A stretch of 64,000 nt of DNA from Ochotona curzoniae (GCF_017591425.1 NW_024466607.1:18918501-18982500); one strand, 5' to 3'. Positions 22,217 to 34,854 are shown, counted from the first letter of the stretch. The notes: a model not told the origin generated them from the sequence alone. A program made the numbers and translations.

Positions 22217-23851
22217 GTGAGTATTCTCTTGTGCTGACAATTATGACTTAGATGGATGATCCTGGAGAAATTTTTGTAGGGTCCAAGGTTACATTTTCTC
22301 CCCCTCACCTTAGAAGGAGGTGGAAGGTGAAGTTAAAATCTGTTAGGGTGTGGAGCCAAAATGGAAAAGCAGTTTCTGTGTGCTTACTCATGGTCCACAC
22401 ACAGACACACAAGGCATCGATCACAAATCCGCTCTTAGACTTCACATTGCTTCAGTATCTTTCACGATACTGTGGCTGGTATGGCTTCCACTCACAATGA
22501 GGAATGAGCGTACATAATCCTTCTGGCCAAGAAGGACTCTTACTATTGGTACTATTATTATTGGGGTTGAAAGAGTAAGTCATACTCAGACAGAGATAAA
22601 TTCTAACTAAAATGTGAAAGAAATTAAAGTTTGTCCCAAAAGCCAGAGCTGAGTCACCTTGGAGGACAAGGTTTCAAATGGCTGAAGCGCTTCTACCAAC
22701 AGGAACCTCTCTACCGAGGTCAGCACCCTGAAGGAAGTGCCTTTGTCAGTTTGTCCTTGAAGCCTATGGAGCAGGTGTTACTTCTGGGGTCTTCCCAGGC
22801 TTAGGCTTTGCAATAAGATTTTAATGCTAGTTTGGTTTGAATTTTAATTAAAAAGGGAAGTTTTAATTTTGCTTATAAGTTGTGAAAACAGGGCTTGGGG
22901 CTGCAATTGCGCCAACATTGCAGCTGTAGAAATTAACAAGCTCAACCTAAAAGAAGGGAAAAACACCCTGTACCATCTTGGAGCAATTAAGTGGAGCCTT
23001 TTATGTTTTCATTAAGTAAGACTAGGCACCTGATGTCTTCCTGCTCTGAGGCACGAAGACTGCCAGCCTCCGCCTTGGAGGAGCTGCTGGCCCCAAGCAC
23101 AGCATCTGTCCCCGATACTTGCCTACCGGGATGTCTGTTCCACCAGACTATTCCACATTTCCCAAGAGCCATGTTCAGCAAGTCACATGCACTTCCTCCT
23201 GGAGCTCACAGAAATGTAAACAATAAGCATTCTATTAAAGATAACATTATTATAAACAGCAGACTATTAAAACTTCAGCATCACCCCTATTACATGCTGC
23301 CTTGATAGACTCAACAGAGAACAAATCTGACGCAGCTGTTCCTGGGCTGGAGGCGTGGCAGGGAAGCAGGCTTGCCTTGGAAGCCACTGGATACCTTAGC
23401 ATCTGCTCATGAGGGTATGCATGCGGATGGAACAGATCAGCAGAAAGCCGCTGTTGCCTCTAACAAGTCGCTAAGCTCTGCTCACAGGAGCGTTGGGTAA
23501 ATCAGGGGAATCTTCCTAAATGGTTGCTGGTAGTTAATTTAGGCACAGGCTTTTCTTGAGTTGGAACAATTGGCTCACATAATTCTGATGTGTCAGATAA
23601 TTTTGTTATGCCATTTGGGGTAGGATTTTGAGTTCATAAAATGCCTGCATCCTTTCTTGTGTTATTCAAAATATCAGTCACAGTCCTCAGAAAATATTTC
23701 ATTGTTCTGATAAATATCTTTTGGTGCCTCAAATCTACTTGTTTCTAAACACAGAGTATACCTCTTGCCTCTTGGCAATAACATAATCAGAAGAATGACA
23801 GTGAGCTTATTTTCTTCTTTCTTTGCTTGATAGTCCTCATTTCTAGAACTG

Positions 23852-24056
23852 TCTTTTTATTTTTAAAGAGGTGGGATAGTATAATTCCGTAAGTGTGCAT
23901 GGTGACAGAAACTGAATCAGTGAGCCATTTACACTGCCTCCCAGGTTCTATATTAGCAGAAATCTGGCCTGTGGAGATGGAGCTGAGAACTGAACCCAAG
24001 CACTCCAGTGGGGGACTTGGGTGTCTTAACCAGCATCTTAACCACGAAACCAAACT
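23852..24056 (-). mobile_element. C-SINE, old and shortened
   Basis: TTTTTATTTTTAAAGAGG tail complement, then GGAGCTGAGAACTGAACCCAAGCACTCCAGTGGGGGAC and TCTTAACCAGCATCTTAACCACG, the reverse of the tRNA-like head. Middle deleted or decayed. Confidence 0.65.
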
Positions 24057-24941
24057 CTAAAACCAAATTTGACTTCAGGTCAATTCATGTTAGAAGCCAA
24101 AATTTATGGTAGATCAGATATTTTCGATGTAAAGTTGTACTAGAAGGTATGCATTTAAAATTCAGATTATGGGCCAAGTACAAAATATTTTTGGAGAAAG
24201 GAATTAAGCAGAACCTATTTGGTTAGTGATAGCACAATCTCTTCTACTTTTTGATTTTCCTTTCTTTCCATGTCTTTCTGGAAGAGAAATCCTGTGTTGT
24301 AATGGAAGAGTTAGTTCAAGTGGTAGATTGTGGAGATGGATTGAATGTCATTGGCAGTGCTATGGATGATGTATGGAAAACATTTTTGCACAAAAGAGAG
24401 AAGAGAAGCAGTGAGCAAGACACCCTTTGTTGAGACAGAGATAAAAGGGGAGCCCAGAGCCAAGGTGAATAAGAGATGTTTTTGGGCTTTTATTTTCATT
24501 TTGGAATCTTTCTGTATTATTAGACAGTCTCAAACCTTGTTTCTGTGTGGCATTATGTTGACAGCACATGGCTTTTGCCTTTGACAACCTCATGTCAGGC
24601 TCTGCTCTGTTTACCTTATTTTCATTTTCATGTGCTAAAAGAGTAAAGTTATATGTGTCTTAAATGAAGTTAATTTCCCTCCAAATTTTGTTCATCATAC
24701 CCCTGAGAGAGAGATTGCTCTTGGGTACTGGTGTATTGCACCATCCTCTCAAAGTTACTCAAAGCTACCATTTGAATCTGCAGTATAGATTTTGGCAATA
24801 TTTTGTGCTCTGCTTGGAGATCTATGTGTATGTCCTAAAGACTTAAAGCTGAAGAAGTTAGTAGTCTGCTGCTGATCACAAAGCATAGATGCCCAAGAGG
24901 GAAAGCTGAGTGGCAGGTGTCTCTACTGTTGAATGCAATGA

Positions 24942-25262
24942 AAATGTTTATTTATTTATAATCATATGGAAGGAAAAGACACAGAGAGGGAAATCTATGC
25001 ATTAGTTTATTCCCCAAATGCCTCCCCATGGCCCCAGATCTCCCAAATGCCACGAGGCTTGGGGCAGGCTGAAGCCAGGAACTGGAACTCCTTCTGGGTC
25101 TTCCATGGTGACAGGGAGCCAAGAACTTGACCTATCACGTCTTCTCTCCCAGAATGCCCATTAGCAAGAGGCTAAACAGAGGTGGCACTGGAAGCTAGAT
25201 ACTCTGATAAGCAAGGGATGCATGCATTTAAAGTAGTGTCTTAACCACTGTAGCTTGTGCTT
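24942..25262 (-). mobile_element. C-SINE, old
   Basis: TTTATTTATTTATAATCATATGGAAGGAAAAGACACAGAGAGG tail complement, AGCCAGGAACTGGAACTCCTTCTGGGTCTTCC body, and GTGTCTTAACCACTGTAGCTTGTGC head complement. Confidence 0.75.
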
Positions 25263-26390
25263 GTTCCAGAATTGTACTTTCTGTCTTGAATTTGATACCC
25301 TCTATCTACCCTGAGTGGGATTCCAAAAGAGATTTGGTGCTTCCAGGAATTGTGTGGTTCAAAGGGCAGTTAAAGTGGCAGTTCCTTGGACCCTAGCGGT
25401 CAGAAATGTGTCAAGTATTCTGTTTCTGTTCCTGAGATTTGAAGTAATTTAAGAATTTTCAAAATTTCTGTGATTTTGTTAGATACTAGAGTTTCAGCAT
25501 GTCCTAGAGGAGATGCTGTTACCTGGGATTGTGTTTTTAAAAACATTTTCTTGTGAGATTTTTGGCAGAGGAAGGACTCAGTGGTCAGGTTGGTTTGGTG
25601 GTTCTTGCTTGGATATCCCTGTTATGGGTGGTCAAGATGCATTTGGATGCATTGAAGGCTTTCAGGTGTTCCACAACCTAGACAGCTCCTGTTAGCATCT
25701 TGTGGAATATATGTATGGAAATGCTGGCTGAGGGCAGGGCTGATGGCATGGGAGTGGAGAGGACAGGACTTAATCTAAACACCCCAGCTGTATTTTAAGA
25801 TTTTAGCATGAATGTTGGGTTTGATCAAATGTTGAATTAGCTCAAATGTTGGGTATGACTTCGGCGTTTGCACTAATGTAACATCAGATATTCCCCATCC
25901 ATGCTGTCTCTCTGCTTCCCCACCATCTATCTCTTGATTAGGTGTTAGGACTCTTAAAGCTGGACCCCCTTTTTGTCTCTGCTGTCAGCTGGCAGTATGC
26001 TTGCCCCCATGAAGACAGTCGGCATGCGCAGGTAGAAGGCTCTGGCTAGAGTCATTCTATTTCATCCACTTTCTCACTGAAATCATATCCGTCATTGGTT
26101 TTCTCAATAGGCGAATTTTGCATCACCTTTCCCCCAAACCATCATTTCAGCTGCCCCTGGAGGAGGTTACAGGCCAATATGCATGGCACCCATCTCTTAT
26201 CCAAAGGAGATCGTTCACATTGAGTTAATCCCTTCCAGTGGCTGCTTGACTTCACTGTGGGAGTGGTCAAAGAATAGGCGCATTTGCTACTGTCTGTGAT
26301 GACTGAGCTAACCGGTAACAGTTGTCCTAGGTGAAGCTATGGTCTAAGTACGCTCACTCTTATTTAGTTCCAGAAATATCCCTTTTGGAC

Positions 26391-26695
26391 TGACATTGTG
26401 ATGTCACACCTTAAGCTGCTACTTACAATGCCAGCTTCCCCAATTGGAGTGCTGTCTGGACTCTGATCCAGCATCCAGCTGATGCACCTGGAAGGCAGTT
26501 AGATGGCCTAACTGCTTAGGCCCCTGACATTCATGTAGGAGACCCAGATGGAATTCTTAGCTCCTGGGTTCAGCTTGGCCCAGAACTTCCCATTGTGGTC
26601 ATTTGCAAGTGAATGAATGGATGGAAGATCTCTCTGTGGTTCCTTGTCTGTCATTCTACTTTGATAAAATAAAATATAATAAATTAGAATTAAAA
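26391..26695 (+). mobile_element. C-SINE, old
   Basis: Head TTAAGCTGCTACTTACAATGCCAGC, body ATGCACCTGGAAGGCAGTTAGATGGCC and TTCTTAGCTCCTGGGTTCAGC, tail TCTCTCTGTGG…CTTTGATAAAATAAAATATAATAAA. Full-length but diverged. Confidence 0.8.
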
Positions 26696-28036
26696 AAAAA
26701 ATTGGTTGCACGCCAACCAATCTTTTGTGGAGTTATCAAATGGAATGTTGCCTAACCCCATTAGGTTGTAAATTCATTGGGTGTCAAGACTGTGACATCC
26801 TAATGGTACGTGGCTTTATATAAAGAAATATGTTAGGGTATTTAAAAAAATAAATTACATTCTTGCCCCTTGGTGTATAATATTGTGTCAGTTATATTTA
26901 ATGTTTATTACCTACTGACCTTCAATTGGCAGCAGCTCCATGGTCTATGTTCTTAGGGGGAACATTTAAAGTTATTCACAGATGTGTGTAGGTGGAAAGA
27001 GAAGATATAGACGGATGAAGTAAAATCTAGCTTTGTATTGCACAATATCTACTCCAGGTTATTTGTGTGATAATTTGGGAATTTTTTTATGTACATGCCG
27101 TGCTAAGTTCAGGGTGGTCCAGAAAGTCAGTCATTTTTAATTAGAAAGAAGACTCTTAACATTGCTTCTCTGGTCGGGATTTTCTCTTGTGAAAGTGATC
27201 TTTGTTGTTTTTTCTTTACTTTTTTTGTCTGCAAAGTCTGTTTCAGCTCCCCCATTCTTGAGTAGCAGCGATAGGTGGAACCTGATATTCTATCTTATTT
27301 TTAAGTAGCAGAAGTCTTTCTTTTCAAAAGAAACTTTATTCTTGAAAACTTAAGTTGTAAACAGAGAACACCACCCTTGGATGTACCCTGAGAAGTTTGC
27401 AGACCACGAGACAAAAGATTTTGGATCCGATTTTACATGTGGAGGAAATTCCCCCAGGCTTCAGGGCCTGAAATTCAAGCATCATTATGTAGCATAATTA
27501 GAGCCATTTTATTTCATTTTGGGGTGGCAAGCCAGGCCAAAAATCCCAGATTTCGAAAACAGGAGGAAGGAGGGGAACAGACCTGAAATAGTCTAGGATG
27601 GAAATGTTGCCTATACTTTCTGCTCCTTGTGTCATAGACACTATCCCATCTGGGTCTAGGGATGGGGCCCGCCTCGCTCAGCCATCTATGAACAAGGCCA
27701 CCCGTTCCAACAGCATCCTGGCTAATGAGAAATCACCTTGGCTACACTGACCATGAACCCAGGGCGGGGGCTGGAGTCATGTCCCTTCCTGACCTGGCAG
27801 CACCATCCTCTAGGTCTTTGGAGCGACCGAGGTGAGGCAGTGCCGGCTGCAGAGAGGGTTGAGACTTGAGCAACTCCCTCCTTGGCTTGTGATGGAACAT
27901 GTGATGAGCACAGGCCGGGTCTTCGCATGTGATTTTTCACCCTGTCTATTCAATCAGCAAAGCAGAGCAGTCTTGAAAATGCTATGAATAAATATTTGAA
28001 GTTTCTGGGTTTCTTATAACCCCATTTTTCTTCTAG

Positions 28037-28097
28037 GGATTAAATGGGAACCAGATGAGAATGGAGTCATTGCCTTTGACTGCAGGAACCGAAAATG
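28037..28097 (+). CDS. CACNA2D3: CACNA2D3 exon: linker before VWA domain
   Basis: A 61-bp exon encoding two bases of a Gly codon, 19 codons ([19 protein letters not shown]) and two bases of a Trp codon completed in the next exon. It links the VWA_N region to the VWA domain of alpha-2/delta-3, about human residues 226-246. The acceptor is a T-rich tract ending CTTCTAG. The donor is GTAGGC, weaker than the donors of the neighbouring exons. The single Cys falls in the ectodomain and could be disulphide-bonded, which is inference. Phase (1 in, 2 out) matches both neighbours exactly, which supports the boundaries. Confidence 0.95.
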
Positions 28098-28208
28098 GTA
28101 GGCAGGGGTCAATCTTCTCAGTGACTTTTTTTTTTCTTTTCTTTCTTTTTTCTAAGAGAATACTTGAAGAGGGGCCAGACCTCATGTTTATTTTTGCTCC
28201 TGACCTAG
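28098..28208 (+). other. CACNA2D3: CACNA2D3 short intron, 111 bp
   Basis: GTAGGC...CCTAG intron close to the practical lower size range for mammals. It carries a long T-rich tract (about 28126-28153) near its 5' half, while the tract next to the acceptor (TTTATTTTTGCTCCTGACCTAG region) is only moderately pyrimidine-rich. Boundaries are fixed by phase, since TG|G rebuilds the conserved Trp. Confidence 0.93.
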
Positions 28209-28359
28209 GTACATCCAGGCAGCAACTTCTCCGAAAGATGTCGTCATTTTAGTTGACGTCAGCGGCAGCATGAAAGGACTCCGCCTGACGATCGCGAAGC
28301 AGACGGTCTCATCTATCTTGGATACACTGGGGGATGATGATTTCTTCAACATCATTGCT
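28209..28359 (+). CDS. CACNA2D3: CACNA2D3 exon: VWA domain start with MIDAS motif
   Basis: A 151-bp exon: one base finishes Trp, then 50 codons run from [10 protein letters not shown] to DDDFFNIIA. It holds the first beta strand ([11 protein letters not shown]) and the first helix of the von Willebrand A domain. DVSGS is the DxSxS part of the metal-ion-dependent adhesion site, where a divalent cation helps engage the pore-forming CaV subunit. All three metal-contacting residues (Asp, Ser, Ser; human 262, 264 and 266 from memory) are intact. The remaining MIDAS residues of the family lie further downstream and are not in this window. Acceptor is GACCTAG and donor is GTGAGT. The exon is separated from the previous one by only 111 bp. 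Confidence 0.97.
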
Positions 28360-29179
28360 GTGAGTGCAGCTGCTTTGTGCTTTCCTTGTGTTTTGGAAGC
28401 ATTGAACCTTCTAGTGGCCACCGGTTAGCGCAGTGACCTCCATTGGATACTGTATGCCAGAGGGTGAGGCCTGGAGTTGGGGGGTCTATAGGGACACATT
28501 GCATCTCCTGTCCTAGCACAGAGCCCTGGCTTCAGGCAGAGCCACCCCAGCACTGGGACTCACGCAAAGCCAACCTTTCTAGTATCTTCAGGAAACAGAA
28601 CTAGCAAGATTATCCCTTAAGATACAGGAATTTCTTAGGAGAGATCCAGCTTGGCTAACTTGACACGATAGTCAACATCACTATTATCATGAAGCAACTA
28701 AAATGTGAGAAACAGGTTGCAGCAGGCAAATCCTTTTATTCCAGCGCTGAGACCAGGTGTCATTTATGAAATGCCTGCCCTGTGCCCTGCTCTTCTTGCT
28801 TGCAGTGTCTTTGCTCCTTATGCAAGCATCAGAGGGAAGGGGCCAGTTGGGGCATATTCTTCCATGCATTTTAGGGGACTGGAGAGTGTCAGGAACTGTT
28901 TGAGGACACAGGGATTTGGTGTGTGGGAGGCCCGAGAATCCAAGGCTGGAGGGTACCATGCAGCTTGGAAAGGAGCCTTCAGGTACCATCTCCAGGTCTT
29001 TTGCTTCACCTTGATTCTTTGGTACAGCTCTCATCCTGTCCCTCGTGCCCATCACACTGTCTATCCAAGGTCTATAACACAATGAGTAGTGTCTCCCTTG
29101 AGCATCAAACTTGGTGCACACGCATGAGAGACACTTTTGGTGTGCCACATCACATCTCTGGCACACAGAATGGTGACAA

Positions 29180-29350
29180 CAGGCATTGAGTTTTGAGTCC
29201 TAAATCTGCCCTCATACAGCTGTGTGTCTCAGGACACATTGCTTGGCTCTGAGCCTGAGCCGCCTCCATGAAGCATGTTGCCCACCGTGCTGCTGTGGAG
29301 ATCACCTGAGCTGATGCTCCTGCACTGTGCTGCCCAGGACTTGGCGGCCA
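29180..29350 (+). mobile_element. MIR-like relic
   Basis: TTGAGTCCTAAATCTGCC…AGCTGTGTGTCTCAGGACACATTGCTTGGCTCTGAGCCTGAGCC follows the MIR core (…AGCTGTGTGACC…CTCTGAGCCTCAG). Ancient, with weak ends. Confidence 0.5.
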
Positions 29351-29804
29351 CTTAGTGCACTGCAAAAGAGGATGCTCCAAGAATGGTATTGCTATGGTTT
29401 GCATGGCTTCCTCAGACCTGTGGGTGGAGTTTGTTTTCTACAACCTTGTGTCTGGCTAGCTCCAGGCATGGGCATGACATCTATTTATATTTGCTAAACC
29501 ATGGGTGTGAATGTTTCAGTGATGTTGGGGTTGCAGATGATGACTTAAATCTGCATGTTCTCGAGTGACTCTTACACGGAATAGGTGCACGTGCTTGGGA
29601 ACACGGTTTGTGGCTTCAGGATTCAGAAAGCTCTGAGATCAAAAGTGACAAGAGGCAGAGTAATGTTCCTTAGGAGCAAGAATAGTTCCTCTTGATTACC
29701 TGGGACGTGCTTCGCAAACAGGAGCTTAGAGGCTTGTGGAACGAGCAGCACCACACGTGTTGCCATAGAGCAGCCATTACAGGAAGGCTAAGTAAGCACC
29801 CTTT

Positions 29805-30139
29805 TTTTTAAAAAAAAAGATTTATCTTTATTATTTTTTTTTATTGGAAAGGCCGATATACAGAGAGGAGAGACAGAGAGGAAGGTCTTCCATCCGATGA
29901 TTCACTCCCCAAGTGAGCGCAACGGGCCGATACTATGCCGATCCGAAGCCAGGAGCCTCTTCTGGGTCTCCCACGCGGGTGCAGGTTCCCAAAGCTTTGG
30001 GCCGTCCTCGACTGCTTTCCCAGGCCACAGGCAGGGAGCTGGAAGGGAAGCGGGGCTGCCAGGATAGAACTGGCACCCATATGGGATCCTGGGCATGCAA
30101 GGCGAGGACCTTAACCACTTGTGCCACCGCGCTGGGCCC
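29805..30139 (-). mobile_element. Young pika-type SINE with TSD
   Basis: GC-rich, little-diverged reverse copy ending in the head complement CTTAACCACTTGTGCCACCGCGC. Flanked by AGTAAGCACCCTTT (29791-29804) and AGTAAGCATCCTTT (30140-30153), one mismatch. Confidence 0.92.
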
Positions 30140-30159
30140 AGTAAGCATCCTTTGTGAAG

Positions 30160-30290
30160 GTCTCACTGAACCTTCGCTCTTCCTCTGGGTCATGTGGCCT
30201 AGAAACAGTCCCACCAGCAGAAGCAACCACCTCAAGGTCACACAGACAGGAGCGTCGGACAGTGAAGTCTCCCCAGAGCAGGACTGAAGG
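30160..30290 (-). mobile_element. MIR-like relic
   Basis: CACCTCAAGGTCACACAGACAGG…CCCCAGAGCAGGACTGAAG is the complement of a MIR core. It lies directly beside the young SINE at 29805-30139. Confidence 0.4.
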
Positions 30291-30479
30291 GCGATGTGCT
30301 GGGTCCACTCACCCTCTGATGCAGGAATGGTTTGGCCCTGGGACATAGCACTGTGCGAAGGAGACTAGCGGAGAACCAAATTTGGGTTTCCTACTGTAAA
30401 AAACTTACTTTAGTTGCCAGACTCCTTGTGAATATGCAAATGTATCCTGATGCTCACACATCCCCAAGCATTTACAGAT

Positions 30480-30760
30480 AAGCTGGAGCTAATTTGAGAC
30501 TATCTTCGTTATTAATCTTTAATTACTCATTATGGAAGTATCAGAAATTCACATAATAAGAAGAGCCAACTAATTACTTCATAATCATTTATCAGACAGG
30601 ATTTATTGTTCTGTTAGCAAAACCAATCGATTGAAATAATCTATGTAAGTTCATTAAGATATACAAACAGTGTCAACTCAATAATGAGGAGACGGTGATT
30701 AAGATAATTGAAAGTAGACATGCTGGTTATTTTAGAATACTTAAGTAATAAAAATTAAAA
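30480..30760. other. Candidate conserved non-coding segment
   Basis: Repeat-free, AT-rich and dense in TAATTA/ATTA-type cores (CTTTAATTACTCATTATGG, CCAACTAATTACTTCATAATC, CAATCGATTG). Possible developmental enhancer, judged by texture only. Confidence 0.25.
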
Positions 30761-33169
30761 CCAAAAATACTTTTTTTGCCCCAAATTGTCCCTTTTATAT
30801 AAAGAAACCCATTAGATTTTCCATTAACCCTCACTGTACATCTGTTTCTTAATTTTCACCAAAAAAGTGATCGGCTTCAAGACTGTTTTACATAATTATT
30901 TTGACAACTGAGAAGACACTGTGAATGTTTTTATTGGAAGTCTTTATAGTAAATCATGAACTCTGTTCCTCTAACGGGTAAGGGAATGGATCAGACATGT
31001 TAGTGGATTTATATGAGAAAACCAAGGTCATAAAGAAACCATTAATTAGCAAGAAGTTTGCACATTGATTGCTTGTGAGTGCATACAACATATACAAAAA
31101 TTTTAAACAATCCAGGAATGTTCTTGTTCCCCTTCCATTGGTCACATATTCTTCCAAATTTGTCAGTGTGAACACAGAAAAACTTTTTTTTCTGCAAAAG
31201 TGCCATACTGCTTTATGGAGTGTTCAGCAGCATGCCTTTAGAATCCTGTCACGGTGATGCATGTTTGAACAGCAGGACATCTCCACCTTATATAGTTCAG
31301 AAATGAGTCAGTGACCCCCTTCCCCTCCTTTGGTGGACATTATGCTGTTACTGCTATGTTTTCTACTCAGGAATGCTTGAGGGAATAAACTCTTCTCTTT
31401 GGAGTATGCTGAGGGGTTGCATCTGTTTCTGCCAGGGTTGAGTATGCCTCTACTAACTACAGTGCAGAAGTAAAATGGCCACACCAAAGGTTATCTACCA
31501 AGTACTACCAGAGTATCTTATCCTTGTGCAACTGTATAACACTTCCACTCTTGACGATTTGAAGGTCCTGAATGTTAGCAGATTCATGATAAACAGTCTT
31601 TCATTTGTATTCCCCTGTATTCTATCTCTATATTTTGCTTTGCAAAATTAAGATTCTTCCATCTCTTCCTCCTGTTTCTACTCTGGTGTGTTTGCTGTTA
31701 CAATAGGACATGAATTTCTTCTCTATCTCTTTAATCCCTTGCTTGTGTCTAGAGAGTGACCCAACTGCAGGTTTTTTCAAGTGCAAGGGTGTAGGGTATT
31801 TGTGTTTCTTTCCAGATGCCCTTCAATACCTGTGAGTGTCTTGTTCTTGTGGCTAGCTTTTACTCCTGGGAAGAGTCCTGGTCATTTCACCCTGCCTTCC
31901 ACGGCCAGCCTTCTCTTGAATGCTGGGTTGAGATTTCTTTCTTTTTTTTCCCAGAGGGAAAAACATAATCTTCACCTTCCTTGGTGGAAGCCATTGTGCA
32001 TCATGGGTATTTCTTGGTAGAACTCTGTGGTTTGATTTCCCAGTGCTGTAATGAAAGAGGGATTTAAACATTGGGAAACCCTTTCCTTGGTGACTTGTCT
32101 GTTTTGGGAAGGTCCTTGTAAAGTGCATGCTATGCATTTCACCAAAAATCTTCTGCTCCAGGTTCTCTCAGAGAATTAACATAATGTTAAAAAAATGTTT
32201 TCACATTCATAGGCAGGGTATTGAAAGAAATCTATCTAATTCTGATTGAATTATAAAAAATAGTTGAAATATGAGAATGATTTTGTGCAGTCCAAGTTAA
32301 AATTTAAGGTCAAACCACTGGTGCTTGAAAAGAGATGTTTCTGAATGGGGGGGGGAAGGCTTTTTTTTTCTTACTCACTTTGAAGTCTAACTCCAAGCCA
32401 TGCATTAAATTAACAGTATTATCATAAAAATGAGGGTGCTAATTCTGTCCCATGCTGAAATTTGAAAAATGATTTCACAGAAGCCAAAGCCCCACATTGA
32501 ATGAACATAATATTAACGGGGCTGATATTGTTCAATCTGTTTCAGTGCCTCCTGCAGGCCACATTTATGTAGAGGGGAACAGAGCGTAGTGTTTTTTGGT
32601 GAGCTCAGCCCAAAACTTTCTGGCGCCCTGGTTTTGATTTGTGGAATTTTCCTTAGAACTGTTTCTGCATGGCCTTGCCTGCTGTGGATTTGCTTTTCAA
32701 AGTAATCGATTCCGTACTAAAAAGTATGAGGATGGTATTTTCTTTCAGGACTCATTTGTTCTGCACTGCTAATTGCGTCCAGTCATGTTTCAAATTACAT
32801 AAGAAGCTTTGTAATGCAAAAGATCCCTGGGATGCCTTGTGTGGGTGAAAATATTGTGGGTTCATCTGCTTCATTACGTAATCCCTGCACATTTTCATTC
32901 CAAAAGTTATTTAATCAAAAATGCACGAATATAATCATAACAGTGTCTGCTGGGGTCCTAGCAGAAATGCACCAGTTTCCTGCATTCCCAAACAGGCTGG
33001 TGTGCTGGTGATTTGGGACCTGGGAGTCTCTAACATGTGTCTACTTGCTTGCTTTCCTTTTTATTTATCTGGTTTTTGGAAAGGCTTTTTAGTTTGTATC
33101 TCGGTGCCAACCTTTAAAGTCATGGGGCTTTGTGTCTAGTCATTTCTCTTCTTCCTTCACTCTGTTTCT

Positions 33170-33540
33170 CTGATTATCACTTCATTCACCAAATATCCAG
33201 CATGCTCAATCTTGTGCGTGGGTGCTGCCTTTGCACACCAGATTTCCTGCCCTCATGGCAGACAGCAACCTTGTAATTTTCTGTGTGGGCTCTTGGAGAG
33301 GAGCTAGGAAGGGAGGCCAGGTCAGAGGGAGTGCAGAACTGGCAGCCTTAAACCAGCAAGAGAACTCGGTGATGGATTCTGGGAAGCACTTGAACATAAG
33401 CAGACGTTAGGCATTTGCTGTGGGGTAGAAGAGGGAGAAGAGAGGGGCATTGCTGTTTCTGGAGCATATCAGGGGGTGCAGGAACATGCTGGTGGAATGG
33501 ACGGGACAGAGAATGGTGACAAGAATGGAACTGGAGTGAG
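33170..33540. mobile_element. Possible ancient interspersed repeat
   Basis: TCATTCACCAAATATCCAGCATGC…TCCTGCCCTCATGGCAGACAG recalls a common ancient mammalian repeat (L2-like, antisense). The following purine-rich part may belong to it. Weak. Confidence 0.3.
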
Positions 33541-34854
33541 CGTGTCATGCCAGATGGGAAGTCTCGACTTCAAGGCAGTGTGCTGGGCTGTTGTCTAATG
33601 GTTCCATCTTCGTAGGCAGTTTGTTTCTCATCCTCCGTTCCTAGGCAATTGATGATTGCCACTGAAGCCTGGAAGGTGCACTGCTTTCATCCATCAAGTC
33701 CAGTTTCCAACAGTAGGCAAGTTTCAGACTCCTCAGTATTATTCCAGATCCAGAATCGATTGTCCTCTGCTCTCCAGTCTTTGGGCTGTAATTTACGTGA
33801 GCGAGTAGATGATCGGCTTCTACCCAAATGCAAAACCTGCAGAAATATTGGTGGGAGGCTCCAACCCTTTTGCTTTGTTTTCAGATCCTTCAAGATGTTA
33901 TGACCTCTCCTTTACTTAAAATTTACTTGTCTTTCCTTCTTGGAGCATTATAGCATTCCCTTTCAAGGTTTTGTTGTGCCTTTAAAAGGTGAAATGTAGG
34001 GAATGCTTGCAGAGATGGACAAAATGGCGGAAAATGCACATGGCGATGTGTTCCCTGCCAGCAGAGCATAGAATCTCATGGCTGCATAGTGGAGAGGGAG
34101 TGACTGTTCCCTCAACAAGAGAATAGCAGGGTGTAATCAGATGCCTGTTGGAGATGATGGGCTTATCTCAGAAATGTTTTTATGAGATAAACAATTGATG
34201 CTTCACAGATAAATATACCTGAACATGAAATATGTCCATTTTCTTCAGATTTAATAAATATATCCTTTCACTATTAAAAATAGGAAAAGGTGGTTTATGG
34301 TCACCTGTCACTGATGATTCTGAGCACATTTGAATAGGGTGTTATGCCTCTAGCAGAGAGCAGGTGCTCACTTCGTGCTCAGAGCACATAAAGCATAAGA
34401 AGGGTTCCATGGCAGGTGCCTTCAGGAAGGTGACTTGGCAGCCAGCTGGCTTCACTATCTTGGCTCCCAAAATGCCAAGTACCCAAAGCCCATCAAGGGC
34501 TCATGGGATAGCATAGAATAAGCACCTTTGTGTACAACCCAGTGCAGAGTCTGTGTTCTTCAAGAAGGGCAAAGTAACATGAGCCCTGCTCTCTGGACTG
34601 CAGTATTCCGCCCCTTTCAACAAGTACCTGCTAAAGGGGAGGGTCTCATCCGTCAGTGTTTTTCTGTGAAGTTCATGTCACATTCATATCTCTGTGTTGT
34701 TCTTTGTGCACAAGCACCCAGATGCCTTCCTTCTCGTTCTAATGTACCACATTCTGTAATGACATGGATCATTCATTTCATCTTATGGTGAAGCAGGTGC
34801 GTCAAAACTTCTCATGGGAGCGACACGAAGTTAGGGTACCTGTTTCCCCAGGGT

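Larger units (their letters stand above)
22217..28036 (+). other. CACNA2D3: CACNA2D3 intron, 5.8 kb
   Basis: GTGAGT...CTTCTAG intron. It contains three old C-SINE copies (about 23.85, 24.94 and 26.39 kb). The rest (22.22-23.85, 24.06-24.94, 25.26-26.39 and 26.70-28.03 kb) shows no recognisable gene or repeat. A TTTTAATTAAAA-rich patch at 22.84-22.88 kb is the only compositional oddity. Confidence 0.9.

Noticed and set aside
28687..29166. 159-residue - strand frame with overlapping + strand frames
   Set aside because: Low-information sequence next to a MIR relic, with no splice context, no recognised domain and frames open on both strands.
29933..30346. Overlapping frames of 124 and 137 residues
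   Set aside because: Product of the young SINE. The same peptides (such as AAPLPFQLPACG) appear at the SINE near 49.4 kb.
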